A stretch of 27,050 bases of DNA from positions 1 through 27,050 of the forward strand of contig JBIIZD010000027.1 in assembly GCA_044346445.1 (NCBI GenBank), in the 5' to 3' direction. Below are positions 1 to 7,114 of this stretch, piece after piece (the first letter of the stretch is position 1; each line of letters starts with the position of its first letter). Under the pieces are notes generated by a model, which ran no database searches, was not told the origin of the DNA, and saw only the letters and a list, made by a program, of their open reading frames with translations. Position numbers and translations under genes: made by a program. The DNA is from CAISGS01 sp044346445 (GTDB lineage: Bacteria > Pseudomonadota > Alphaproteobacteria > Caulobacterales > Caulobacteraceae).

Positions 1-607
1 TCGCTGCCTGATGCGCATCATCATGCTCGTCATCAATCTCACCAACCACCGCCTCGATCAGGTCTTCGAGCGTAACCAGGCCATCTGTGCCGCCAAATTC
101 GTCAATCACCAGGGCCATGTGAATCCGCGTGGCCTGCATTTTCAGCATCAGGGCTGCGGCGCGCATAGAGGCTGGCACATAGAGCACCTCGCGGCGCAGG
201 CGGTGCAGGACCGGCTCGGTCGCTTGCGGGCGTTTGGCCTCATCGGCCAAAAGCTTGAACACGTCCTTGACGTGAACCACACCAACTGGATCATCCAGCG
301 TGTCGCGATAGACCGGCATGCGCGAATGGCCCGCCTCAACAAAGGTTTCAAGCACTTCATCAAATTGCGCGGCTATATCGATGCCAATAATATCGGCCCG
401 CGGTGTCATAACATCATCGACCCGCAAGGTCTTGAAGGCCTCGGCCTGATCAACAATATCGACCGGACCCGCAGGCAGGGGCGGAACCGGCGGCACCGGC
501 AGGCCCTTGCGCTGGCCCCGGTCCAGCCAATAGGACAGACGCGCCCGAAATCCGCGCCGCTTAGGCGTGGATTCGGGCCGAAAACTCTGATCGTCAGAAC
601 TGGTCAT
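1..607 (-). CDS. CBS-domain protein of the CorC/HlyC (TlyC) family, partial
   Basis: The reading frame starts at the ATG at 607 and runs off the left edge of the window, so 202 codons are present and the C-terminus is missing. Residues about 66-125 form a first CBS domain that opens with VMTPR. A second CBS domain follows to about 195, with the family signature EFGGTDGLVTLEDLIEAVVG at residues 170-189. There is no membrane segment, so this is the soluble type without the DUF21 membrane domain. The missing part should hold the small C-terminal CorC/HlyC domain. Family members are linked to Mg/Co efflux or annotated as hemolysins, but the biochemical role is poorly defined; CBS domains usually bind adenine nucleotides. 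The start overlaps the end of ybeY by 14 bases, which suggests translational coupling. This gene commonly follows ybeY in proteobacteria. Confidence 0.93.
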   Translation of the reverse strand, partial: MTSSDDQSFRPESTPKRRGFRARLSYWLDRGQRKGLPVPPVPPLPAGPVDIVDQAEAFKTLRVDDVMTPRADIIGIDIAAQFDEVLETFVEAGHSRMPVYRDTLDDPVGVVHVKDVFKLLADEAKRPQATEPVLHRLRREVLYVPASMRAAALMLKMQATRIHMALVIDEFGGTDGLVTLEDLIEAVVGEIDDEHDDAHQAA

Positions 608-1100
608 GGTCTTGTCGCGGCCCTCCAGCGGCCTTAAAGCCATAAGGATCAGCAATGCCCATCTCAGCCAAGAGGCGGCGCTCCAGCGCCTCCATCCCCT
701 CTGCCTCGGCATCATCAAGGTGGTCATAGCCCATTAGATGCAAGACGCCGTGCACCGTCAAATGCTGAACATGATCGCCGAGCGCCTTGCCCTGGTCTGC
801 GGCTTCGCGGGCGCAGGTGCCAAAAGCCAGGGCCAGATCGCCCAGATGGCCCTGAGCACCGATGGCCGCCGGAAAGGACAGGACATTCGTGGCCTTGTCC
901 TGCCCGCGAAACTGGGCGTTCAGAGCGCGCATCTCATCATCACAGGTTAGCAGTATCACCAGGTTTGCGGCGTCATTTACGCCCAGCCTTTGCGCCGTCA
1001 GGGCCTTGTTCGCCGCAGTCTGGACAAGCGCCTGCACATCGCCCAAGGCCTCAAGCCAGGCCTTGTCCTCAATTTCAAGCTCTATAACCGGGTCGCTCAT
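594..1100 (-). CDS. ybeY: YbeY endoribonuclease / rRNA maturation factor
   Basis: This 168-residue protein is a single-domain zinc metalloprotein of the UPF0054 family. It acts in 16S rRNA 3'-end maturation and 70S ribosome quality control in the cytoplasm. The zinc site is visible as HGVLHLMGYDH, giving His117, His121 and His127 in the H-x3-H-x5-H pattern. The second family signature, RGQDKATNVLSFP (residues 65-77), is also intact. Length is typical. The start at 1100 overlaps the phoH stop codon by four bases (ATGA), and the end overlaps the next gene by 14 bases, so it sits in the middle of a coupled operon. The phoH-ybeY-CBS protein order is widely conserved, and PhoH-like ATPases are thought to work with YbeY. 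Confidence 0.97.
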   Translation of the reverse strand: MSDPVIELEIEDKAWLEALGDVQALVQTAANKALTAQRLGVNDAANLVILLTCDDEMRALNAQFRGQDKATNVLSFPAAIGAQGHLGDLALAFGTCAREAADQGKALGDHVQHLTVHGVLHLMGYDHLDDAEAEGMEALERRLLAEMGIADPYGFKAAGGPRQDHDQF

Positions 1101-2050
1101 ATCGAGGTTTGGGCCGAGGCGGCGTCATAGGCCCGCACAATCCGCTCGACCAAGGGGTGGCGCACCACATCCTCAGCCGCAAACCGCGCCACCGCCACGC
1201 CCTTGACCCCATCGAGCAGGCCCACCGCATGGGACAGGCCCGAATCGCGGACATTGAGCAGATCGACCTGGCTTGGATCGCCGGTCACAACCATGCGCGC
1301 ACCCTCCCCCAACCGGGTCAGGACCATCTTCATCTGTAGGCGCGAGGCGTTCTGCGCCTCATCGACAATCACATAGGCATGACTGAGTGTGCGTCCGCGC
1401 ATAAAGGCAATCGGTGCGACCTCGATCTCGGCCTTTTCGCGGCGGCGGCGCAATTGTTCCACCCCCAACAAATCGGTCAAGGCCTCCCAGACCGGCGCCA
1501 TATAGGGATCGACCTTTTCGGTCAGGTCACCGGGTAAAAAGCCCAAACGCTCGCCCGCTTCCACGGCTGGTCGGGTCACGACCAGACGATCAACCTCGCC
1601 GCGCAGCAGCATACTGACCCCATAGGCCACAGCCAGATAGGTCTTGCCAGTCCCGGCAGGACCCACGCCAAACACCAGTTCATGATTGGCCAGAAGGTCG
1701 AGATACCGCGCCTGGGCTGCGGTCTTGGCCGCCACCACGCCGCGCCGGCCCATGGGCATGGCTCGGGCAGCACCGGGTCTTTCGCCAGACCGCACCTGAC
1801 CAATCGCCTGGCGCACATCAGCCTCAGCCACCTCAGCGCCAGACACTGCCCGCTCGGCCAAAAGCGCTAGAACCGACTTGGCACTGGCCAGACCCTTGGT
1901 CGCGCCGCGCACGGACAAACCGCCGCCGGGGGTCTCAATCAGCACAGTGAAGGCATTCTCGATCAAGGCTGCATGCCGAGCATTGACCCCGCACACCGCC
2001 TGCAAGATCGCATCGGGCATGGCAACAAAGTCTTCGATCACACGGGTCAC
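1097..2050 (-). CDS. phoH: PhoH-family ATPase (PhoL/YbeZ type)
   Basis: This is a 317-residue cytoplasmic P-loop ATPase. The Walker A motif GPAGTGKT is at residues 130-137 and the Walker B/DEAQ segment VIVDEAQN is at 227-234. Conserved GDPSQVDL follows at 257-264. The N-terminal ~100 residues form the less conserved leader found in PhoH/PhoL proteins. The chosen start is a GTG at 2050, which overlaps the miaB stop as GTGA. The next in-frame ATG is codon 11, so a slightly shorter protein is possible. The family has predicted ATPase/RNA helicase-like activity and is functionally tied to YbeY, encoded just downstream with a four-base overlap. The exact substrate is not known from sequence. Confidence 0.96.
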   Translation of the reverse strand: MTRVIEDFVAMPDAILQAVCGVNARHAALIENAFTVLIETPGGGLSVRGATKGLASAKSVLALLAERAVSGAEVAEADVRQAIGQVRSGERPGAARAMPMGRRGVVAAKTAAQARYLDLLANHELVFGVGPAGTGKTYLAVAYGVSMLLRGEVDRLVVTRPAVEAGERLGFLPGDLTEKVDPYMAPVWEALTDLLGVEQLRRRREKAEIEVAPIAFMRGRTLSHAYVIVDEAQNASRLQMKMVLTRLGEGARMVVTGDPSQVDLLNVRDSGLSHAVGLLDGVKGVAVARFAAEDVVRHPLVERIVRAYDAASAQTSI

Positions 2051-3396
2051 GCGGGCACCGTTGCCAAAACGCCGCTAAGGCTCATGCGCGCGGCGGCTTC
2101 AATCCGTATGGGGACAATCTGGCCTATCAGGGATTTGGAACCCTCGGCATGGACGGCTTGCAAATAGGGGCTGCGGCCAAGAATCTGGCCAGGATGGCGA
2201 CCCTCGCGCTCGATCAGGACGGGCACAGTGCGCCCGACCATGGCGGCATTGAACGCTTTTTGCTGGTCTTCGAGCAGGGCATTCAGTCTGGCCAGCCGCT
2301 CATCCTTAACCGCCTCATCAATCTGGGCCCCCATGCCAGAGGCAGGCGTTCCCGGGCGACGGGAATACTTAAACGTAAAGGCTGAGGCATAATGCACCGC
2401 GCGCACCAGATCGAGCGTGGCTTCAAAATCGGCCTCGGTCTCGCCGGGAAACCCAACAATAAAATCGCCCGACAAGGCAATGTCTGGCCTTGCTGCACGG
2501 ATGCGCTCAATCAGGGCCAGATAGTCCGCAGCCGTATGATCGCGGTTCATGGCCTTCAATATCTTGTCCGAGCCAGACTGAACCGGCAGGTGCAGATAGG
2601 GCATGAGGGCGGCTTGCGTGCCATGGGCGCCGATCAGGGCCTCATCCATGTCGCGCGGGTGGCTGGTGGTATAGCGGATGCGGTCAAGGCCCGGTATCTC
2701 GGCCAGGCGCTCAACCAGGCCCGCTAGGCCGCCCTCTTGCCGCTCAGCGCCATAGGCATTGACGTTTTGGCCAAGCAGGGTGATTTCGCGCACGCCCTGG
2801 GCGGCAAGCCCCCTTGCCTCAGCCAGCACGGCCTCGACGGGCCGTGAATATTCCGCGCCCCGCGTATAGGGCACGACACAAAAGGTACAGAACTTGTCGC
2901 AACCTTCCTGCACGGTCAAAAACGCCGTGACGCCACCGGGCTGACGTTCCACCGGCAGGGCATCAAATTTTTCATCGGCGGCAAAATCAGCCGCCAGAAC
3001 CTCGCCTGAGGCCCTATGTGCCCGCGCAATCATTTCGGGCAGACGGTGATAGGACTGGGGACCCAGTACAAAATCCACCGCGCTCTGGCGGCGCATGATT
3101 TCCGAGCCCTCGGCCTGGGCGACGCATCCGGCCACGGCAATGGTCATCTGACCACCGCTTGAAGCCTTGTCCTCCTTGAGTCGCCGCAGGACGCCAAGCT
3201 CAGAATAGACCTTTTCGGTCGCTTTTTCGCGAATATGGCAGGTATTAAGCACCACCAGATCGGCATTATCCGGGGTTTGCGTGACGCCATAGCCGAGAGG
3301 GCGCAGGATGTCGGTCATGCGCTCGCTATCATAGACATTCATCTGACAGCCATAGGTCTTGATATAGAGCAGTTTTTGCGCGGGAAGATCGGTCAT
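2047..3396 (-). CDS. miaB: tRNA-2-methylthio-N6-dimethylallyladenosine synthase MiaB
   Basis: MiaB is a radical-SAM methylthiotransferase that adds the 2-methylthio group to i6A37 of tRNAs reading UNN codons. The 449-residue protein has the expected three parts. The N-terminal UPF0004 domain has cluster-ligand cysteines Cys17 (YGCQMN), Cys53 (NTCHIREKA) and Cys91 (AGCVAQ). The radical-SAM core carries the CxxxCxxC motif as Cys166, Cys170 and Cys173 (EGCDKFCTFC). A C-terminal TRAM domain ends the protein. All six ligands for two [4Fe-4S] clusters are present. The gene lies 51 bases after fur and its stop overlaps the phoH start, so it probably shares the fur transcript or an unseen promoter in that short gap. 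No strong ribosome binding site is visible before the ATG. Confidence 0.97.
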   Translation of the reverse strand: MTDLPAQKLLYIKTYGCQMNVYDSERMTDILRPLGYGVTQTPDNADLVVLNTCHIREKATEKVYSELGVLRRLKEDKASSGGQMTIAVAGCVAQAEGSEIMRRQSAVDFVLGPQSYHRLPEMIARAHRASGEVLAADFAADEKFDALPVERQPGGVTAFLTVQEGCDKFCTFCVVPYTRGAEYSRPVEAVLAEARGLAAQGVREITLLGQNVNAYGAERQEGGLAGLVERLAEIPGLDRIRYTTSHPRDMDEALIGAHGTQAALMPYLHLPVQSGSDKILKAMNRDHTAADYLALIERIRAARPDIALSGDFIVGFPGETEADFEATLDLVRAVHYASAFTFKYSRRPGTPASGMGAQIDEAVKDERLARLNALLEDQQKAFNAAMVGRTVPVLIEREGRHPGQILGRSPYLQAVHAEGSKSLIGQIVPIRIEAAARMSLSGVLATVPA

Positions 3397-3447
3397 GAAG
3401 GGTTTATGGGGTTCCGCAGCCTTGCTGGCAAGCTTGGCCGCAGGTCT

Positions 3448-3915
3448 TCACCCCTCCTCCGGCTCAAGCGGCACGCCATAAAGCTCCAGCCTGTGATCAA
3501 TCAGGCGATAGCCCAGACGCCGGGCAATGGCGGCTTGCAACTGTTCGATCTCTGGATCCATAAACTCGATCACCTGTCCGGTCTTCATATCGATCAGATG
3601 GTCATGATGGTCTTGCGGCGCTTCTTCATAGCGCGAGCGACCGTCACGGAAGTCATGCCGGGCAATAATACCCGCCTCCTCGAACAGACGCACTGTGCGA
3701 TAGACGGTGGCAATCGAAATATGCGGATCAACCAGCGAGGCGCGGCGATAAAGCTCTTCGACATCAGGATGGTCGCTGGCGTCAGACAAGATACGCGCCA
3801 CCACCCGACGCTGGTCGGTCATGCGCATGCCCTTGTCGATACAGAGTTTTTCTATGCGATCCAAAACGCCCATCCGCCCTAGGGTAATCCTGATACCTGC
3901 TATAGGCCTAAACAT
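3448..3915 (-). CDS. fur: Ferric uptake regulator, Fur family
   Basis: This is a Fur-family metal-dependent repressor: an N-terminal winged helix with recognition segment SISIATVYRTV-type sequence (residues 67-75 SIATVYRTV), then a dimerization domain with metal-ligand positions His87, Tyr96-Glu97, His103, His104 and His106. The CxxC pairs that bind structural zinc in enterobacterial Fur are absent; the stretch after HHDH reads LIDMKTGQVIEF, and the only cysteine is Cys24. This is usual for alphaproteobacterial Fur/Mur. As drawn, the protein has 155 residues and starts at 3915, overlapping the rimI stop by eight bases. Homology only begins near Met15, so a 141-residue form starting at 3873 is equally plausible. 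Whether it senses iron or manganese cannot be read from sequence; the close resemblance to Caulobacter Fur favours iron. Confidence 0.95.
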   Translation of the reverse strand: MFRPIAGIRITLGRMGVLDRIEKLCIDKGMRMTDQRRVVARILSDASDHPDVEELYRRASLVDPHISIATVYRTVRLFEEAGIIARHDFRDGRSRYEEAPQDHHDHLIDMKTGQVIEFMDPEIEQLQAAIARRLGYRLIDHRLELYGVPLEPEEG

Positions 3916-4387
3916 TGCCCTTGTTAAGGTTGCGTCGCAATACTAGGGCGTCAATCGCATGGCCATCGGCATGGCTATAATAGGCCCGCCGCCGACCGAC
4001 CTTGGCAAAACCGTGCCGGTCATAGAGGCCAAGCGCCGCCAGATTATCCACTGCGACTTCCAAAAACAGCGCCACCGCCCCCCGCTCGGTGGCAAGCTCG
4101 CTTGCCCGGGCCAGCAAGGCGGCCCCTATCCCCGCCCGGCGGCTGGCAGGATCGACCGCAAGGGTCAAGATTTCCGCCTCATCAACCACGACCCGCGCCA
4201 GAACAAAGCCGCGCATAACCCCGCCCTGCTCCCAGACCAGGGCTATCATGCCCTCACCGTCCAAAAGATCGGCGATCATGATCACGGGCCAAGGATCATC
4301 AAATGCGCGGCCATGCAGGGCGGCCAGGGTCTGGGCATCCTTGGGCGCGGCCAGTCGCAAGGCCCCTTGGGTCCGATCAGGGCTCAA
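3908..4387 (-). CDS. rimI: Ribosomal-protein-S18-alanine N-acetyltransferase (RimI, GNAT family)
   Basis: This 159-residue GNAT acetyltransferase is placed as RimI by its position directly after tsaB, a very common pairing. RimI acetylates the N-terminal alanine of ribosomal protein S18, and relatives act on other N-termini. The acetyl-CoA-binding motif A is visible as VDPASRRAGIGAALL, followed by a C-terminal LGLYDRHGFAKVGRR segment typical of RimI. The only start that fits the full domain is a TTG at 4387, overlapping the tsaB stop as TTGA. Another TTG, codon 10, preceded by AAGGGG, is an alternative but lies too close to that sequence for good spacing. The weak start suggests expression depends on coupling to tsaB. 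Substrate identity is inferred from context. Confidence 0.9.
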   Translation of the reverse strand: MSPDRTQGALRLAAPKDAQTLAALHGRAFDDPWPVIMIADLLDGEGMIALVWEQGGVMRGFVLARVVVDEAEILTLAVDPASRRAGIGAALLARASELATERGAVALFLEVAVDNLAALGLYDRHGFAKVGRRRAYYSHADGHAIDALVLRRNLNKGNV

Positions 4388-5055
4388 AACGCAAAATCCG
4401 GTACAAGCCCGCCCGGCAGCTTGGCGTCTGGTGCGCGCAGATAGAGCGGCCGCGGCGGGCTGATCTCAGCCTTGCTGGCCAGTCTGGCCAGCGCCACCGG
4501 ATCGACCGCATCGCGCACCACTAGGCGCGCACCCTTGATCACGCCCTCCAGCAAGGCTGCGCCGGGGCCAATAATGGTAAGCCCTTGGCCTGTCCAAAGT
4601 TCAACCAGCCGCGCGGCCGCCACCTCAAGCGATACGGCATCTGGCGCCATCAGGGCCTCACCGTCTGCAAAGATCTGCAAATAGATCTGGTCGCGCCGGG
4701 CATCGATCACCGCCGCAACCATGCCGCTGCCAAGCTCAGACGCGGCCAGACCCGGCAGGCAGCCTATGCCGACGCAAGGCTTGCCAAGCGCCAGACCCAA
4801 TCCCTTGGCAAAGGCTATGCCAACCCGAAGCCCGGTAAACGAGCCTGGGCCGACCGTAACGCCAATACGGTCAAGATCGGCAAAGGCTAGGCCCGCCTTG
4901 GTCATGACGGCCTGCACCATCAGGGCCAGCCGCTCTTGATGGCCGCGCACCATGGGCTCGGACACAGACGCCAGCACCTGCCCGCCGCTCACCACAGCGG
5001 CGCTACAGGCATTTTGCGCCGTATCGAGCGCCAGAACCGTCAGGCGATCTGACAT
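4384..5055 (-). CDS. tsaB: tRNA threonylcarbamoyladenosine biosynthesis protein TsaB
   Basis: TsaB is the actin-fold partner of TsaD in the complex that makes t6A37 in ANN-decoding tRNAs; it has no catalytic site of its own. The 223-residue protein starts with LTVLALDTAQNACSAAV, the ASKHA phosphate-1 region, and carries the family hallmark GPGSFTGLRVG near residues 70-80. Length matches the family. The ATG at 5055 lies inside the last codons of the shortened nitroreductase gene (16-base overlap), and the stop overlaps the rimI start. TsaB is usually essential, which bears on why the upstream reading frame has been kept open. Confidence 0.95.
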   Translation of the reverse strand: MSDRLTVLALDTAQNACSAAVVSGGQVLASVSEPMVRGHQERLALMVQAVMTKAGLAFADLDRIGVTVGPGSFTGLRVGIAFAKGLGLALGKPCVGIGCLPGLAASELGSGMVAAVIDARRDQIYLQIFADGEALMAPDAVSLEVAAARLVELWTGQGLTIIGPGAALLEGVIKGARLVVRDAVDPVALARLASKAEISPPRPLYLRAPDAKLPGGLVPDFAF

Positions 5056-5417
5056 GCTTCGTCAAAGGTCAGGCGCGGCGCGCTGAACCAGTGACGCGCA
5101 TCGGGATTGGATGGAAACAGCTTTGGCATCTGTTCGGCAAAGTTCAGATCATGGCCAATGATCACGGTGACGGGCGCGGCCATGGACTTGGCGCGATTGC
5201 CCTCAGACAACAGAGGCTCTAACCGTGCCTTACCCTGCGGCGTCGAGACAAACACAAACCGGGCCGGCGAGGCATTGGCGGAGGTCGCGCCAAACTTGGC
5301 CAGATCATAGACCTGACCCAACAAGGCATCAGAGACCGTGTCCTTGGTCCAGAAATTTACCGACCGGGCGGTACGAAACACCTGATCAAGGGCTTGGTCA
5401 TTCAAGGGGTGCGACAT
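5040..5417 (-). CDS. Nitroreductase family protein (RutE/HadB-like) with internal in-frame deletion
   Basis: The 125-residue product matches the N-terminal ~110 residues and the last ~14 residues of malonic-semialdehyde-reductase-like nitroreductases, which normally have about 195 residues. The start MSHPLNDQALDQVFRTARSV, the core YDLAKFGATSANASPARFVF and the block LPKLFPSNPDARHWF are recognisable. Immediately after ARHWFS the sequence jumps to APRLTFDEACQIA, the conserved extreme C-terminus. Roughly 70 central residues are missing while the frame stays open. Those residues normally include the AYLILAARALGLD helix and the GPMSGF and NLGYGD segments, which belong to the dimeric FMN-binding fold. 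The protein is probably inactive or has changed function. Its ATG at 5417 has AGGA upstream; its stop overlaps tsaB by 16 bases. It could equally be annotated as a pseudogene. Confidence 0.85.
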   Translation of the reverse strand: MSHPLNDQALDQVFRTARSVNFWTKDTVSDALLGQVYDLAKFGATSANASPARFVFVSTPQGKARLEPLLSEGNRAKSMAAPVTVIIGHDLNFAEQMPKLFPSNPDARHWFSAPRLTFDEACQIA

Positions 5418-5431
5418 GGGGAGGTCCTAAA

Positions 5432-6001
5432 CTAGAGGGCTTGTTCGACGCGGGTCACTTCAGGCACATAGTGTTTGAGCATGTTCTCGACCCCGGACTT
5501 CAGGGTCGCCGATGAGGACGGACACCCCGCACAGGCCCCGCGCATATGCAGCCAGACCACCCCCGTGCCAGAGTCAAATCGGTTAAACAAGATGTCGCCG
5601 CCATCCTGGGCCACAGCCGGGCGAATGCGGGTATCCAGCAGGTCCTTGATCTCGGCAACGATCTGGGCGACCTCGCCTTCATACACATCGCTATCGTGAC
5701 CAGCGGCCTCTCCGCCTTCAAACAGCAAGGGCGCATTTGAGGTAAAATGCTCCATAATTGCCGCAAGGACGGGTGCCTTAAGCTGGGGCCAGTCTAGGGT
5801 TTCGGTCTTGGTCACGGTGACAAAATCAGGGCCAAAAAACACCCGGCCTACCCCGTCCAGATCAAAAATCGCCATGGCCAGCGGCGAGGCCTGGGCCTCG
5901 GCAGGGGTGCGAAACTCGCGCGTGCCCTGGCCCAACACATCACGTCCGGGCAGGAACTTCAAAACGTCTGGATTTGGTGTAGACTCGGTCTGGATAAACA
6001 T
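5432..6001 (-). CDS. Nfu-type iron-sulfur cluster scaffold protein
   Basis: This 189-residue protein has an N-terminal Nfu_N domain (about residues 1-86, opening MFIQTESTPNPDVLKFLPG) and a C-terminal NifU-like domain (about 110-180). The latter carries the CxxC cluster ligands Cys157 and Cys160 in RGACAGCPSSSATLKSGVE. Nfu proteins accept and deliver [4Fe-4S] clusters to target apoproteins in the cytoplasm. The ATG at 6001 has AAGG eight bases upstream. The gene ends 14 bases before the shortened nitroreductase and is the first gene of the tightly packed run ending at the window start. That run encodes the Fe-S enzyme MiaB and the metal regulator Fur, so a metal or Fe-S link is plausible but inferred. 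Confidence 0.96.
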   Translation of the reverse strand: MFIQTESTPNPDVLKFLPGRDVLGQGTREFRTPAEAQASPLAMAIFDLDGVGRVFFGPDFVTVTKTETLDWPQLKAPVLAAIMEHFTSNAPLLFEGGEAAGHDSDVYEGEVAQIVAEIKDLLDTRIRPAVAQDGGDILFNRFDSGTGVVWLHMRGACAGCPSSSATLKSGVENMLKHYVPEVTRVEQAL

Positions 6002-6070
6002 GGCTGGCCCTTAAGGCTGCAAGATTGCGAACGCCTTACATGGCCCCCCGAAGCGCCAAACACAACCGCT

Positions 6071-6544
6071 TCAGGCCAGATCGTTGATTTGTTCTCGGGT
6101 CAGATCGCCCGGCACCACCGTAACCGGGATCTTGCGGGTGCCCCAGGACACCCCGTCGCGGGCGATTGAGGCCACCAGTGGACCAGGGTCACGCCCCCCA
6201 GCCGCCGCGGCTAAAATCAATATCTTGATATCTGGATCAGCGGCCACAGCCGCGCGGATCGCGGCCTTGGTATCGCCATTCTCCATAATAATGAATTCAG
6301 GTGACTGGCCAAGCTCGGCCAGGACCTGCCCCGCCATGCGCTGCAAGACCGCCTCGGCCTCAGCACGCAATTGCCGCTGCATCTCGTCACGCACCGCCGA
6401 CCAGTGCTCAAACTCGGCCGGTTCCATAACCCTCAGCAGGGCCACACGCCCCCCCGTCGAACGCGCCCGGCGACAGGCATAATGCAGCGCCGCCTCAAAT
6501 TCGGGGCTATCATCGGCTATGACCAGAAACTTACGCATGCTCAT
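6071..6544 (-). CDS. Universal stress protein (UspA family)
   Basis: A 157-residue single Usp domain. The N-terminal strand KFLVIADDSPEFEAAL matches the usual start of the fold, and the C-terminal half has ILILAAAAGG and IPVTVVPG, the last beta strand. The ATP-binding signature G-2x-G-9x-G(S/T) is only partly recognisable in the GGRDPGPLVASIARDG segment, so nucleotide binding is uncertain. It is cytoplasmic, without signal or membrane segments. The start at 6544 could also be the ATG two codons later. Fifty-six bases separate it from the copper chaperone gene upstream and 69 bases from nfu downstream. Function beyond a general stress role cannot be assigned. Confidence 0.92.
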   Translation of the reverse strand: MSMRKFLVIADDSPEFEAALHYACRRARSTGGRVALLRVMEPAEFEHWSAVRDEMQRQLRAEAEAVLQRMAGQVLAELGQSPEFIIMENGDTKAAIRAAVAADPDIKILILAAAAGGRDPGPLVASIARDGVSWGTRKIPVTVVPGDLTREQINDLA

Positions 6545-6600
6545 ATCTTCAAATTGCAGGGCAATGGTGCTTTGAGCAAGTAAAAGCTTAGAGAGCAGCC

Positions 6601-7086
6601 CTAGTGCTGGTGATGCTCCATGCTAGGCATGGCCCCCTTATCCGCGCCCGGCTTGTCCATCACCATAAACGGCACCGTGACGCGGCCAGCCTTGGCAAAG
6701 GTCAGGGTCATATTGACCATGGTGCCCGACTTGATCGGGGCCTTTAGCCCCATAACCATCAGATGCGTGCCGCCGGGGGCCAGCTCCGCCCTGCCGCCTG
6801 CGGGAATGTCCAGGCCATCGAGGGCCTTCATCGAGGCCATGCCATTCTTGATCTCGGTCTTGTGGATCATGACCGTCTTGGCGCAGGTGCAGGTCGCTGA
6901 GACCAGCCGCTCACCGCTCTTGGAATCATTTTCAATGACCAGATAGCCCGCAGTGGTCGGCGACATGCCCATAGAGGCGCGCACATGCGGATGCTTGAGC
7001 GTTAAATCCCCGACCTTGACCTCATGGGCCTGGGCCAAGACAGGGCTGGCGACCAAAAGCGTGGCGAGGGCAAGGGCCTTGATCAT
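6601..7086 (-). CDS. Periplasmic copper chaperone, PCuAC (DUF461) family
   Basis: The 161-residue precursor has a signal peptide (MIKALALATLLVASPVLAQA, cleavage after AQA near residue 20) and a single PCuAC domain. The copper motif H-x10-M-x21-H-x-M is exact: His75, Met86, His108 and Met110. PCuAC proteins bind Cu(I) in the periplasm and deliver it to the Cu-A centre of cytochrome c oxidase, often together with Sco. No sco gene is in the window. Two extra features are a Cys66-Thr-Cys68 pair just before the first ligand and a Met/His-rich tail (MPSMEHHQH) that could add metal sites. The ATG at 7086 follows a good GGAGAC ribosome binding site. It lies 28 bases after trpS in the same direction. 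Confidence 0.95.
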   Translation of the reverse strand: MIKALALATLLVASPVLAQAHEVKVGDLTLKHPHVRASMGMSPTTAGYLVIENDSKSGERLVSATCTCAKTVMIHKTEIKNGMASMKALDGLDIPAGGRAELAPGGTHLMVMGLKAPIKSGTMVNMTLTFAKAGRVTVPFMVMDKPGADKGAMPSMEHHQH

Positions 7087-7114
7087 GACAGTCTCCGTTT
7101 AAAAATGCATTTGC

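Noticed and set aside
3397..3447. Hairpin-like CTTG/CAAG sequence between fur and miaB
   Set aside because: Only four consecutive pairs around the loop; too weak to call an attenuator.
4040..4052. TTATCCACT resembling a DnaA box
   Set aside because: A single near-match inside rimI with no cluster or AT-rich region, so no origin is suggested.
6050..6072. Inverted repeat GAAGCG / CGCTTC at the end of the universal stress protein gene as a terminator
   Set aside because: The stem is only 6 bp with an 11-base loop and has no T-run, so termination is not supported.
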